Below are positions 15,962-24,198 of a DNA stretch of 64,000 nt, one piece after another. Numbering within the stretch: the first letter of the stretch is position 1; each line of letters begins with the position of its first letter. A model generated the notes under the pieces. It was not told the DNA's origin. It did not search any database and saw only the letters and a program-made list of their open reading frames with translations. The stretch covers positions 1 through 64,000 of the forward strand of contig JAPSKP010000008.1 in NCBI GenBank assembly GCA_031181585.1. The letters run 5' to 3'. The translations under genes were made by a program, and so were the position numbers. Source of the DNA: Lysinibacillus sp. (GTDB lineage Bacteria; Bacillota; Bacilli; Bacillales_A; Planococcaceae).

Positions 15962-16222
15962 GTGTTATTTGAAGTATCCTCTCTACTAATTATACTTTTC
16001 TTAGTAGGCTATATTTTCATTTTACAAAATAAAGTGACAAAGCTTGAAGATGTACAAGCAAAGAATTTGCGTGCACACAAGGATGCGGATTTAGACAGTA
16101 AAATTACGGCCATGTTCAATGATGGCAGAACGACTGTTGAAATAGTACGTTTTGTGAGAAAAGAAACGAATTTAGGCTTAGTGCAAGCGAAGCTTTATGT
16201 AGATGATGTGCTGACTCAATAG
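15962..16222 (+). CDS. Membrane-anchored protein with L7/L12 C-terminal-like motif
   Basis: An 86-residue protein that starts at GTG, seven bases after AAGGAGG. Residues 5-22 form one membrane helix (VSSLLIILFLVGYIFIL), followed by a short linker with KVTKLEDVQAKN and a C-terminal part TVEIVRFVRKETNLGLVQAKLYVDDV. That last segment closely resembles the conserved helix-loop-helix of the ribosomal protein L7/L12 C-terminal domain (VKxVRxxTGLGLKEAKxxVD). Such single-helix plus L7/L12-like proteins occur in Bacillales with no known role. A hairpin terminator follows. The family resemblance is what I see; any role in translation is speculation. Confidence 0.65.
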   Translation: MLFEVSSLLIILFLVGYIFILQNKVTKLEDVQAKNLRAHKDADLDSKITAMFNDGRTTVEIVRFVRKETNLGLVQAKLYVDDVLTQ

Positions 16223-16268
16223 ACACATAAGCAGTCTGTATTATCAACGCTTATCCTATAGCGATTTG

Positions 16269-16297
16269 GCCCTTCCCTTCGTTGGAAGGGCTTATTT
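16269..16297 (+). terminator. Hairpin terminator
   Basis: GCCCTTCC and GGAAGGGC pair around a 7-base loop 46 bases after the stop of the small membrane protein; the T-run (TTATTT) is weak. Confidence 0.5.
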
Positions 16298-16334
16298 GGG
16301 TTTGGCTCATAACGGGCCGGCTGGGCGGCAATAT

Positions 16335-16371
16335 AAAAAGCAATGATCAACAAGTGTGAACATTGCTTTTT
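16335..16371 (-). terminator. Bidirectional terminator
   Basis: AAAAAGCAATG and CATTGCTTTTT form a perfect 11-bp stem that ends in a T-run on either strand; it most likely ends the lipoprotein transcript from the right. Confidence 0.6.
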
Positions 16372-16458
16372 GAAAGGCTGCTCTATGAGAAAATAGCGTT
16401 TGATTATGACAGCAGAAGCAGTCCTATTGCTGTTCTCAAATTTCCCTGTAAGCTATCA

Positions 16459-16929
16459 TTACTCGACATCCATCGAGGATTTAATGACATTGCCATTATA
16501 CAGCTGCACTTTTTCATATTCGCCCTTTTCGACCTGAAGGACAAAGGTATGCGGCTCTGGCGTTTCATCGCACGCTTCCCCGCTCGCTGACAGCAGCTGC
16601 ACAGACAGCAGCCCGTCCTTATTATAAACACCGTCTACTGCTATGCCGCAGCTATCTGAATACGTCACGATAAATACAGCGAAATATTGCTCCATATCCA
16701 TTGAAAGATTTTCTATATCGAATCTTCCCTTTAATGCTTCCAGCTGGCCTTCCGTTTTTGCATAAGCAATATGCGGGACAAGCTGTTCATAAACAGGTGC
16801 GATTTTCTCCTCATATTTCACAATCTGAAACGGTACAGCCTGATCATCTGTGAATAACGGGGCAGCCTCTTCACGGCCGCTGCAGCCGACTAACAATACA
16901 ATAAGAAGGAATATCCAATATTTCTTCAT
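16459..16929 (-). CDS. Predicted lipoprotein of unknown function
   Basis: A 156-residue secreted protein. The N-terminus MKKYWIFLLIVLLVGCSG has a short signal peptide with the lipobox LVGC, so the mature protein would be lipid-anchored at Cys16 on the outer face of the membrane. The rest shows an alpha region (YEKIAPVYEQLVPHIAYAKTEGQLEALKGRF) and beta strands with two further cysteines (SCGIAVDGV, GEACDET) that could form a disulfide. It ends with a strand-rich YEKVQLYNGNVIKS part. I do not recognise the family. The ATG follows AAAGGAGG. It stands alone. Confidence 0.75.
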   Translation of the reverse strand: MKKYWIFLLIVLLVGCSGREEAAPLFTDDQAVPFQIVKYEEKIAPVYEQLVPHIAYAKTEGQLEALKGRFDIENLSMDMEQYFAVFIVTYSDSCGIAVDGVYNKDGLLSVQLLSASGEACDETPEPHTFVLQVEKGEYEKVQLYNGNVIKSSMDVE

Positions 16930-17370
16930 TCTTGTCTTCCTCCTTTATAAACTTTATTTCAAAAGGTTTCTCTTGTGATTTTATTCGAATCATACCGTTT
17001 TATCAATTTTAATCATCCTCATTTAATGCCAAATCGTACATATTGATTTTTATTTTTGTTCATCGGATTGTTCTGAATTTTATGGGGAATATAGATAGTG
17101 TATTTGCCGCAATATAAGACAATATGTAGGGCACAGCTTTCAATCGATATGGAGTGGAAAGAGCGATGTTCTTCGTCTTTGCTGCGGTATTTTAAAAGCA
17201 AGTTCTTGCACTGATATAACTATTTTGTGATTCGAAATATACAGCAAGCAAAATCCTACTTTCTCTATTAGATTTATTGTAATATATTAATGCTCAGCAA
17301 AATTAAAAGATTTTTTAGTTACATTGACTATGCTTTGTAATTTAAAAATTCATTCGAAGGAGGGTCTATT
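16930..17370. other. Spacer upstream of tcyP
   Basis: The 441 bases contain a 60-codon minus-strand frame (17019-17201, TTG start, no ribosome binding site), which I do not accept as a gene, and the promoter region of tcyP, where I could not choose a convincing -35/-10 pair. Confidence 0.4.
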
Positions 17371-18765
17371 TTGAATACGTTACTTATTATCATAAATATC
17401 GTTATTCTTCTTGCATTAATTTTTGGATTATATATGATGCAGAAAAAACACGTGAAATTCTCAACGCGTGTATTTACAGGTCTCGGCGCAGGGATTGTAT
17501 TTGGTATCATTATTCACCTGCTGTACGGCACAACATCTGATGTCACTGCAACAACTATTGAATGGTTTGACATTGTCGGTTCAGGTTATGTGAAGCTGCT
17601 GCAGATGGTTGTTATGCCATTAGTCTTCATTTCCATTGTGGGGGCATTTACAAAGGTAAATCTTACAAAAAACCTTGGAAAGATCAGTTTCTACGGGATC
17701 GGGATTTTACTTGTCACAACTGGGATCGCAGCATTAATCGGAATTGGGGCTGCTCTTGGCTTCGGTTTAGACGGAGTTGAATTACAAGCTGGTGATGCGG
17801 AAAACGCTCGTAACGAAGAACTAGTAGAACGAGTGGCAACAGTAGAGGATATGACGATTCCTGATCAAATCCTTTCGTTTATTCCTTCAAATCCATTCGC
17901 TGATTTGACAGGCTCGCGGACAACTTCCACAATCGCTGTTGTGATTTTCGCATCCTTTATTGGGATTGCCTATTTAGGTATCCGACGTAAACAACCGGAA
18001 CAAGCTGAGCTGTTCGCGAAAATTGTAGATACTCTATATGCCATCACGATGCGTATCGTAACATTGGTACTACGCATTACACCATACGGGGTTTTAGCTT
18101 TAATGACAAAGGTTGCAGCAACAAGTGATTATGAGGCGATCTGGAATTTGGGTAAATTTGTCGTTGCGTCTTATGTAGCGCTTATTGCGATGTTCATCGT
18201 TCACCTGATCATGATTGCTCTTGCAAAATTAAGCCCAGTCACATTCTTGAAAAAGGGATTACCTGCTCTGACATTTGCGTTTACTTCACGTTCAAGTGCA
18301 GGTACGCTGCCGCTTAATATCAAAACGCAAACAAATGGGTACGGTGTTTCAGAAGGTGTAGCAAACTTTGTTGGACCATTCAGTTTAAGTATTGGACAAA
18401 ACGGCTGTGCAGGGATTTATCCAGCGATGCTAGCGATTATGGTAGCACCAGCTGCTGGTATTGATCCATTTAGCATTAGCTTTATCCTGACAGTCGTATT
18501 GGTTGTCATGATCAGCTCATTCGGTGTTGCCGGCGTAGGCGGCGGTGCCACATTCGCTTCTTTAATTGTTCTTTCTGTATTGAACTTACCTGTAGCAATT
18601 GTTGGTTTACTAATCTCTGTTGAGCCTCTGATCGATATGGGACGTACAGCAGTAAATGTAAGCGGAAGTATGACTTCTGGTGTACTAACAAGTAAAATTA
18701 CCGGCGAATTCGATGAAAAAGTATACAATGATAAAAACAGCTTAGACGAAGTAGTCGAAGCGTAA
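17371..18765 (+). CDS. tcyP: L-cystine symporter TcyP
   Basis: A 464-residue transporter of the dicarboxylate/amino acid:cation symporter (DAACS) family; its length and sequence style agree with Bacillus TcyP (YhcL), the sodium- or proton-coupled L-cystine importer. Recognisable parts are the N-terminal helix pair, GSGYVKLLQMVVMPLVFISIVGA, the serine-rich hairpin-loop FAFTSRSSAGTLPLNI, the substrate/cation site helix FSLSIGQNGCAGIYPAMLAIM, and the second hairpin VAGVGGGATFASLIVLSVLNLP. The start is TTG after AAGGAGG. In Bacillus the gene is controlled by the cysteine regulator CymR; I could not identify that site here. A strong terminator follows. Confidence 0.92.
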   Translation: MNTLLIIINIVILLALIFGLYMMQKKHVKFSTRVFTGLGAGIVFGIIIHLLYGTTSDVTATTIEWFDIVGSGYVKLLQMVVMPLVFISIVGAFTKVNLTKNLGKISFYGIGILLVTTGIAALIGIGAALGFGLDGVELQAGDAENARNEELVERVATVEDMTIPDQILSFIPSNPFADLTGSRTTSTIAVVIFASFIGIAYLGIRRKQPEQAELFAKIVDTLYAITMRIVTLVLRITPYGVLALMTKVAATSDYEAIWNLGKFVVASYVALIAMFIVHLIMIALAKLSPVTFLKKGLPALTFAFTSRSSAGTLPLNIKTQTNGYGVSEGVANFVGPFSLSIGQNGCAGIYPAMLAIMVAPAAGIDPFSISFILTVVLVVMISSFGVAGVGGGATFASLIVLSVLNLPVAIVGLLISVEPLIDMGRTAVNVSGSMTSGVLTSKITGEFDEKVYNDKNSLDEVVEA

Positions 18766-18775
18766 TAGAAGAATC

Positions 18776-18826
18776 AAGCAGCCAGCCGGCATCGATACTT
18801 ACTCGGTGCCGGCTGGCTGTTTTCAT
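18776..18826 (+). terminator. Strong terminator of tcyP
   Basis: AGCCAGCCGGCA and TGCCGGCTGGCT form a perfect 12-bp GC-rich stem with a T-rich tail directly after the stop codon. Confidence 0.9.
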
Positions 18827-18874
18827 TTTCTCTTTACACAACAAAATGAGGCTGGTACATAAAATCCCCAAGAA

Positions 18875-18978
18875 GAAATGGAGAACAAAGCTTCCGGCGG
18901 AAATAGCACGAAACCCATGTCTACAGGCTCAGCCCGGGTCCGCAGAGAGCTTCCCCGTAACGGAAATCAATTTTCACC
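18875..18978. repeat. GC-richer intergenic element
   Basis: The stretch from AATGGAGAACAAAGCTTCCGG to CCCCGTAACGGAAATCAATT is clearly richer in GC than its surroundings, non-coding, and has the style of dispersed intergenic elements I associate with Bacillales genomes. Only one copy is in this window. Confidence 0.35.
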
Positions 18979-18982
18979 ATAC

Positions 18983-19018
18983 AAAAAAACACCATTTTTC
19001 CACTTGAGAAAAATGGTG
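18983..19018 (-). terminator. Terminator of yhgE
   Basis: CACCATTTTTCTC and GAAAAATGGTG pair on the minus strand and are followed by a T-run, 51 bases after the yhgE stop. Confidence 0.8.
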
Positions 19019-19068
19019 CCTTTTGCTTTATCCTAGCCTCTACATGTTTACCGTAAAGGTTGTTTTTC

Positions 19069-21261
19069 TTATGCTTCTACTGCTTCCGACTCTTTTGAGT
19101 AACGCTTTTTAAAGATTAATGCAAAGTAGCCGAATGTAATGACTAGACATGCGATCATAAAGCCAGCAAGTACTGAGCTGTTGAAGCCTAGGAACGCCAT
19201 GTCACCTGTAGAAATTGCTGCTTTAAATGCTTGGACAGAGTATGTCATTGGGAAGAACGGGTTAAACGATTTTAATGGATCCGGTACTAGCTCTAATGGG
19301 AAAGTACCTGCACTTGTTGTCAACTGAATGATCAATGTTAAAATCGCGATAAATCGCCCTGGATCCCCAAAGATTGATACGAACATTTGAATAATCGCCA
19401 AGAATGTAAAGCTTGTCAGGATTGCTGTTAATGTGAACATCAGTAAGCTGTCTGGTTCAAGGCCTAGCAGACCTACTACAACCGCCACAGAGATAAGCGA
19501 TTGAATAATACCTACTACAGCTAAAATCGAAACTTTACTGAAGAACCATGCGACAGCACTTGTTGGACGAATGGCCGGCTCAACAAGCGGGAACACGATA
19601 GAAATTAACAATGCCCCTACAAATAAACCTAATGAAATGAAGTATGGTGCAAACCCAGTACCGTAGTTTGGTACTTTGTTAATTGCTTCTTTTTCGACAG
19701 TTACCGGTTGTGCAACCATGTCATAGTTTTTATCGTTTGGCTGAATATTTACTTCCCCGCTGGCTTCTGTCAGCTTGGAAGCTAACGTTGTTGTTCCGTC
19801 TGCCAGCTCTTTTGTACCTGCTGCCAGTGTTGACGAACCATCTGCCAGCTCGCCGGATTTCTCCGCAAGTAAAGATGTACCGTCATTTAATGTTGTACTG
19901 CCTTGCACTAACGCATTTAAACCAGACGCTAATTCATTGGCACCCGCTTTTGCTGTTCCTGCGCCATTTGCCAGCTCAGACAGCTTGCTTGCTAATGTTT
20001 CATTCCCGGCTTTCAGGCTTGCTGCGCCGTTTACAAGTGCTTCGGAGTTTGCCACCAGCTTATTGGCACCGTCTGCTACCTGCTGTTGGCCGGCAGCTAT
20101 TTGTGTACTGCCATCCTGTAATTGTGCAGCTCCTTGCTGTAACTCACCTGCGCTCGCTGCAAGCTGTGATACACCGCCGGCTAATTGCTCGCTGCCTGTG
20201 TTTAATTGATCTAATGTTGCCTGTAACGCTTGTGCCTGTTCAGGAGGCAGGCTTGCGAGCACGTCTTGCATTTGTTGTGACAGTGCGCTGATTCCTTGAT
20301 GCAGGCTTGCTGCGCTGCCGTCTAACTGATTGGCACCTGCCTGTAAGCTTGCACTGCCGTTAGCTACATTGGAAATCCCAGCTGCTAATGACTGCTGTTT
20401 CTCTACCAATGTTGCTTGCCCGGCCGCTACCTGTGCAGCACCTTCTGTATAGCTTGAAATTCCTTGTGCTAAATCAGTTGCACCGGATGCCGCTTGATTG
20501 GCACCTGCTGCCAGCTGTGTGCTTCCGTCTTCGATTGTCGCAATACCTTTTGCTAAATCGTTCGCACCGGATGCCGCTTTTTTCGCACCTGTTGTCAGCT
20601 CGTCTGTACCATCAGACAATTCGATTGTGCTGGCTGCCAGCTGCTCCAAATATCCTTCAAGGTCCTCTGCCCCATCAACGATTTTTTTCGCTCCGTTATC
20701 CAGCTCACCTGCACCATCTGCAGCCTCCGTAAAACCATCGCCTAATTTTGTAATCGATGTGAAGAGCTGCTCTGCATAAGTTTTCGTTACCTGTGTATTG
20801 ACCTCAGCTTTAATACGATCTAAAGCTGTTTCACCGATTTGTGCACCAAGGAAGTTATAGCCTTCATTTGGAATATAGTCAATGACAAGCTTAGATGGTG
20901 TTTCATCTAATAAAGTTGTCGCATGTTCCGAAAAGTTTTCAGGAATGCGGATAATCATGTAATAATCTAAATCCTCAAGCTGTTTCTCTGCCTGATCACT
21001 CGGCACTTCCTCAAATTTAAACTGCTTACTGTCTATCAGTTTCTTTGTAAGCTCCTGACCAAGGGCCATCTCTTCGCCTTCATACGTTGTACCGTGGTCT
21101 TCATTTACTACAGCAACAGGGATGCTGTTTAAATTGGCATACGGATCCCAAAAGGCCCATAAAAACATCCCACTGTATAACACCGGAATGAACAACACGG
21201 CGACGATTGAAATAATCATTTTTCGCGTTGTTAATACTTTTAGCCATTCTGACTTAAACAT
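19069..21261 (-). CDS. yhgE: YhgE/Pip family membrane protein (ABC-2-like, phage infection protein type)
   Basis: A 730-residue protein of the YhgE/Pip family. One N-terminal helix (MIISIVAVLFIPVLYSGMFLWAFW) is followed by an extracellular part of about 500 residues made largely of degenerate repeats of 11-14 residues with the pattern A-x-G-A-x-x-L-A-x-G (for example LADGSSTLAAGTKELADG), and a C-terminal block of five or six membrane helices of the ABC-2 permease type. Relatives include the Lactococcus phage-infection protein Pip and the type VII secretion protein EsaA. No ATPase is adjacent. It lies downstream of a TetR gene on the same strand, as in the Bacillus yhgD-yhgE pair. The Ala/Gly-rich repeats cause several long shadow frames on the other strand. 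Confidence 0.88.
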   Translation of the reverse strand: MFKSEWLKVLTTRKMIISIVAVLFIPVLYSGMFLWAFWDPYANLNSIPVAVVNEDHGTTYEGEEMALGQELTKKLIDSKQFKFEEVPSDQAEKQLEDLDYYMIIRIPENFSEHATTLLDETPSKLVIDYIPNEGYNFLGAQIGETALDRIKAEVNTQVTKTYAEQLFTSITKLGDGFTEAADGAGELDNGAKKIVDGAEDLEGYLEQLAASTIELSDGTDELTTGAKKAASGANDLAKGIATIEDGSTQLAAGANQAASGATDLAQGISSYTEGAAQVAAGQATLVEKQQSLAAGISNVANGSASLQAGANQLDGSAASLHQGISALSQQMQDVLASLPPEQAQALQATLDQLNTGSEQLAGGVSQLAASAGELQQGAAQLQDGSTQIAAGQQQVADGANKLVANSEALVNGAASLKAGNETLASKLSELANGAGTAKAGANELASGLNALVQGSTTLNDGTSLLAEKSGELADGSSTLAAGTKELADGTTTLASKLTEASGEVNIQPNDKNYDMVAQPVTVEKEAINKVPNYGTGFAPYFISLGLFVGALLISIVFPLVEPAIRPTSAVAWFFSKVSILAVVGIIQSLISVAVVVGLLGLEPDSLLMFTLTAILTSFTFLAIIQMFVSIFGDPGRFIAILTLIIQLTTSAGTFPLELVPDPLKSFNPFFPMTYSVQAFKAAISTGDMAFLGFNSSVLAGFMIACLVITFGYFALIFKKRYSKESEAVEA

Positions 21262-21292
21262 TCTATTCCACCTTCTATTTAATAATACTAAC

Positions 21293-21315
21293 TGACCGAA
21301 ACAGTCATTTGGTCA
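21293..21315. promoter_or_regulatory. Candidate TetR operator ahead of yhgE
   Basis: TGACC, 13 bases, GGTCA, with an inner TGACCGAAACAGTCA dyad, lies 32 bases upstream of the yhgE ATG. The same TGACC...GGTCA elements lie upstream of the TetR gene. Confidence 0.5.
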
Positions 21316-21365
21316 TTTTGTTCCAAGAAAAAATCAGTTATTCCTCAAAAGAAAACTGATTTTGT

Positions 21366-21938
21366 CTATTTTTTTGTTAAGCCGCTAAAGATTGTCTGCT
21401 TAAACGTCAATAAGATCTTTTCTTCACTTAGAGGCTCATCATGTGTTTGCTGCCAATCTACTACAAACGCCAGATACGATTTCAGCAGTAAATAAGCGAC
21501 AAGCGGCGGATCACATTCGTTAATGTGCTTTTTATCAATGCCGATTTGAATAAATCCTGCAATATACGAAATGATTTCGGTTTCGATTACCTGAAGCATT
21601 TCCTTTACTGCCGGCGTGCGCAACGCTTTCTCCTCTTCGACCAGCTTGGCAAATAGCACATGCTTCTCTCTAAATTGAAGCATTTTCATCAGCGCCATAT
21701 GTGCATTCTCGATAAAGCTGACGGACGGATCAACGGTCATATCCATTGCTACCTTCATTTCCCGAATCAACGAAACAACCACTTCCTGCAGCAGCACTTC
21801 CTTGTTGTCAAAAAACGTGTAGATCGTTCCCTTGCCTACATTCGCAACCTTTGCTACCTGCTCAATCGTCGTCGCCTTATACCCAAAGAGTGAAAAGGAC
21901 TTTGTAGCTGCATCTAAAATTTCCTGCCTGCGGTCCAT
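21366..21938 (-). CDS. yhgD: TetR family transcriptional regulator (YhgD-like)
   Basis: A 190-residue TetR repressor. The N-terminal helix-turn-helix is plain: DRRQEILDAATKSFSLFGYKATTIEQVAKVANVGKGTIYTFFDNKEVLLQEVV, which matches the Pfam TetR_N pattern closely. The C-terminal domain (about residues 75-190) is all helical, as expected for ligand binding and dimerisation. Its position directly upstream of yhgE and the shared TGACC/GGTCA elements in both spacers indicate that it represses itself and yhgE. The gene symbol follows the Bacillus arrangement and is an inference. Confidence 0.85.
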   Translation of the reverse strand: MDRRQEILDAATKSFSLFGYKATTIEQVAKVANVGKGTIYTFFDNKEVLLQEVVVSLIREMKVAMDMTVDPSVSFIENAHMALMKMLQFREKHVLFAKLVEEEKALRTPAVKEMLQVIETEIISYIAGFIQIGIDKKHINECDPPLVAYLLLKSYLAFVVDWQQTHDEPLSEEKILLTFKQTIFSGLTKK

Positions 21939-21988
21939 TAGACGTCATCCCTTTGCTAGCATTTTCTCTTACAGTCTGAACATAAAAA

Positions 21989-22019
21989 TGACCAAAATAA
22001 CTTTTCGGTCATCTGGTCA
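21989..22019. promoter_or_regulatory. Candidate TetR operator ahead of yhgD
   Basis: ATGACCAAAATAACTTTTCGGTCAT is an inverted repeat with arms ATGACC / GGTCAT, followed by another GGTCA four bases on. It lies 50 bases upstream of the TetR start. Confidence 0.55.
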
Positions 22020-22149
22020 TTATTATACACCGGTATTTTTAAAATGCAAGAGATATTTTTATTATAACTTTGATACGAAGATTTATTGTGCTTTTATTCA
22101 AATTCATACGTTTGAATGGTTTTCCTCGGCACTATTTTACCCTTCCTTT

Positions 22150-23544
22150 TTAAAAGTTAAAATACCTTTTCGCATTATAATAGCAAATGTCTTCTACCAT
22201 TTTTCCTAACAGCTCATAATCTTCCGGAGCTTCACCATCCACTACCCATTGCCCAATCACATCACATAGTAAACGGCGGAAATATTCATGGCGTGTATAG
22301 GAAAGGAAACTTCTTGAATCTGTAAGCATCCCTATAAAACGGCTCAATAAACCGATGCTTGCCAATGCATTCATCTGATCAAGCATGCCCTCTTTTTGGT
22401 CATTGAACCACCATGCTGTGCCGAATTGGATCTTGCCTGGTATACGCTCTTGAAAACTTCCCACAATACTTGCAATCACGTAATAATCTTTCGGATTTAG
22501 TGAGTAAATAATTGTTTTGGGCAATGCATTTTCCATAGCCAGGCTGTCCAGCAGCTTAGTTAAAGGAACGGCAATCTGCCCATCATTTATACTGTCATAG
22601 CCTGTATCCGGGCCAAGTGTGTTAAACATTTTTGTATTATTATTGCGATGCGCGGAAATATGATATTGCATCGCCCAATCATATGCCGTATATTGCTGTC
22701 CTAAAAACTGCAGCAAATGTGTTTTATATTGCGCCTCTTCCAGCTGCGTTACCTTTTTCCCCGCCAATGCTTCCTGGAGGATCGCATCTACTTGTTCCTC
22801 GGTAGCCGGCTCGTAATAGAGTTGATCGAGCGCATGATCCGACACTTTGCATCCTGCCTCTGCAAAAAAGGCGATACGCTGCTGCAGGGCCGCTTTTAAA
22901 TCAGCCAAGCTCGTAATGTTGACCTTTGAGGCGTCCGCAAGCTTAGCAATCCAGCCGGTAAAGGTTGGACGGTTAATTTCCAATGCCTGGTCGGGTCTAA
23001 AGCTTGGCAGCACCTGTACCGTAAACTCTTTATCCTGCTTTAATTGAATATGATATGCAAGCGAGTCAATCGGATCATCCGTTGTACAAATGACCTCGAC
23101 ATTCGATTGCTTAATAAGTTCACGAACCGATTTTTCTTTTAGCTGTCCATTAACATTTTCCCAAATCGCTGGTGCCGTTTGGCTGTTCACTAGTCTCTCT
23201 TCGTTAAAATACCTGCGCAGCTCTAAATGTGTCCAGTGATATAGGGGGTTCCCTAATGTAGCCGGTACCGTTTCAGCCCATTTTTCAAATTTTTCATAAG
23301 GTGCTGCATCCCCTGTAATGTACGTTTCATCGACACCGTTTGCCCGCATTGCACGCCACTTATAATGATCGCCGTTCAGCCATACTTCCGTGATGTTTTC
23401 AAATACCGTGTCTTCAAAAATCTGCTGCGGAATCAAATGGCAATGATAATCGATGATCGGCAGGTCTTTTGCATACTCGTTATAGAGTCTTTCAGCTACA
23501 GGACTGTTTAATAAAAAACGGTCATCTAAAAATGCTTTAGTCAT
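22150..23544 (-). CDS. uxaC: Uronate (glucuronate/galacturonate) isomerase
   Basis: A 464-residue enzyme of the amidohydrolase superfamily that converts D-galacturonate to D-tagaturonate and D-glucuronate to D-fructuronate in the cytoplasm. The metal-binding HxH is seen in LPIIDYHCHLIPQQIF, and family blocks such as HWTHLELRRYF, ICTTDDPIDSL, FRPD and GTAWWFNDQKEGMLDQM are in place; length is normal. ATG at 23544 follows GGAGGGGG at seven bases; the longer frame runs back into kdgA. It is the last gene of the ATPase-kdgK-kdgA-uxaC operon. No clear terminator follows it. Confidence 0.95.
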   Translation of the reverse strand: MTKAFLDDRFLLNSPVAERLYNEYAKDLPIIDYHCHLIPQQIFEDTVFENITEVWLNGDHYKWRAMRANGVDETYITGDAAPYEKFEKWAETVPATLGNPLYHWTHLELRRYFNEERLVNSQTAPAIWENVNGQLKEKSVRELIKQSNVEVICTTDDPIDSLAYHIQLKQDKEFTVQVLPSFRPDQALEINRPTFTGWIAKLADASKVNITSLADLKAALQQRIAFFAEAGCKVSDHALDQLYYEPATEEQVDAILQEALAGKKVTQLEEAQYKTHLLQFLGQQYTAYDWAMQYHISAHRNNNTKMFNTLGPDTGYDSINDGQIAVPLTKLLDSLAMENALPKTIIYSLNPKDYYVIASIVGSFQERIPGKIQFGTAWWFNDQKEGMLDQMNALASIGLLSRFIGMLTDSRSFLSYTRHEYFRRLLCDVIGQWVVDGEAPEDYELLGKMVEDICYYNAKRYFNF

Positions 23545-23563
23545 TGGCTTTCCCCCTCCACTT

Positions 23564-24190
23564 TTATTGTTCCTGATATAATTGCCCGCAGTAGTTCCTG
23601 CTTGCTGCTGCCACTGCATCAAGGCCGCCTTGCTTATACGCCTTCGATAAGTCACTGCCAATGCCTACAGCTACAGCACCGGCATCCAGCCATTCACGCA
23701 TATTATTCGCGTCAATACCGCCTGTTGGCATAATCTCTACGTTCGGTAACGGGCCGTTCACAGATTTAATGAAGGCAGGCGTAAAGTTACTCGCGGGGAA
23801 CAGCTTTACAAGGTCGCAGCCTGATTCCAGTGCCTGCACCATTTCTCGAATTGTCATACAGCCCGGCAAATAAGGAATGCTGTATCGATTGCATAGTGTG
23901 GCAATGTCCTTGCTGAAGCTAGGACTCACTATAAATTTTGCGCCATGCAAAATGGCATGTCTTGCCGTTTCTGCATCCAGCACTGTACCGGCACCTATAA
24001 GTGCATCCAGATTACGAACTTCCTGGAATACATCCTGTACATACGGTGTCGTATATGTAAGCTCAATTAAACGAATGCCTCCCTGTACAGCCCCGTTTAT
24101 AATGCCTGACGCCTCTTCTGCCGAAGCACCGCGCACTACTGCTACTAATTTATGCTGCTTAATTTGCTGAATGATTTCTGACTTTGACAT
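23564..24190 (-). CDS. kdgA: KDPG/KHG aldolase
   Basis: A 208-residue class I aldolase that splits 2-keto-3-deoxy-6-phosphogluconate into pyruvate and glyceraldehyde-3-phosphate. Typical parts are VAVVRGASAEEASGII at the N-terminus, GIRLIELTYTTP with the catalytic Glu, LIGAGTVLDAETA, and the Schiff-base Lys in CDLVKLFPASNF; the phosphate-binding MPTGGID and AVGIGSDL loops follow. It lies eight bases after kdgK and 19 bases before uxaC, in an operon that carries out the last steps of galacturonate breakdown. Confidence 0.95.
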   Translation of the reverse strand: MSKSEIIQQIKQHKLVAVVRGASAEEASGIINGAVQGGIRLIELTYTTPYVQDVFQEVRNLDALIGAGTVLDAETARHAILHGAKFIVSPSFSKDIATLCNRYSIPYLPGCMTIREMVQALESGCDLVKLFPASNFTPAFIKSVNGPLPNVEIMPTGGIDANNMREWLDAGAVAVGIGSDLSKAYKQGGLDAVAAASRNYCGQLYQEQ

Positions 24191-24198
24191 CTGTAACC

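Noticed and set aside
17019-17201. 60-codon minus-strand frame upstream of tcyP
   Set aside because: It has a TTG start without a ribosome binding site and no recognisable motif. The translation is not implausible, so conservation in relatives could change this view.
19683-20779. Several long plus-strand frames (202, 144, 114 and 93 codons) opposite yhgE
   Set aside because: They mirror the Ala/Gly-rich repeats of YhgE, have no ribosome binding sites and overlap one another; yhgE is a clear family member.
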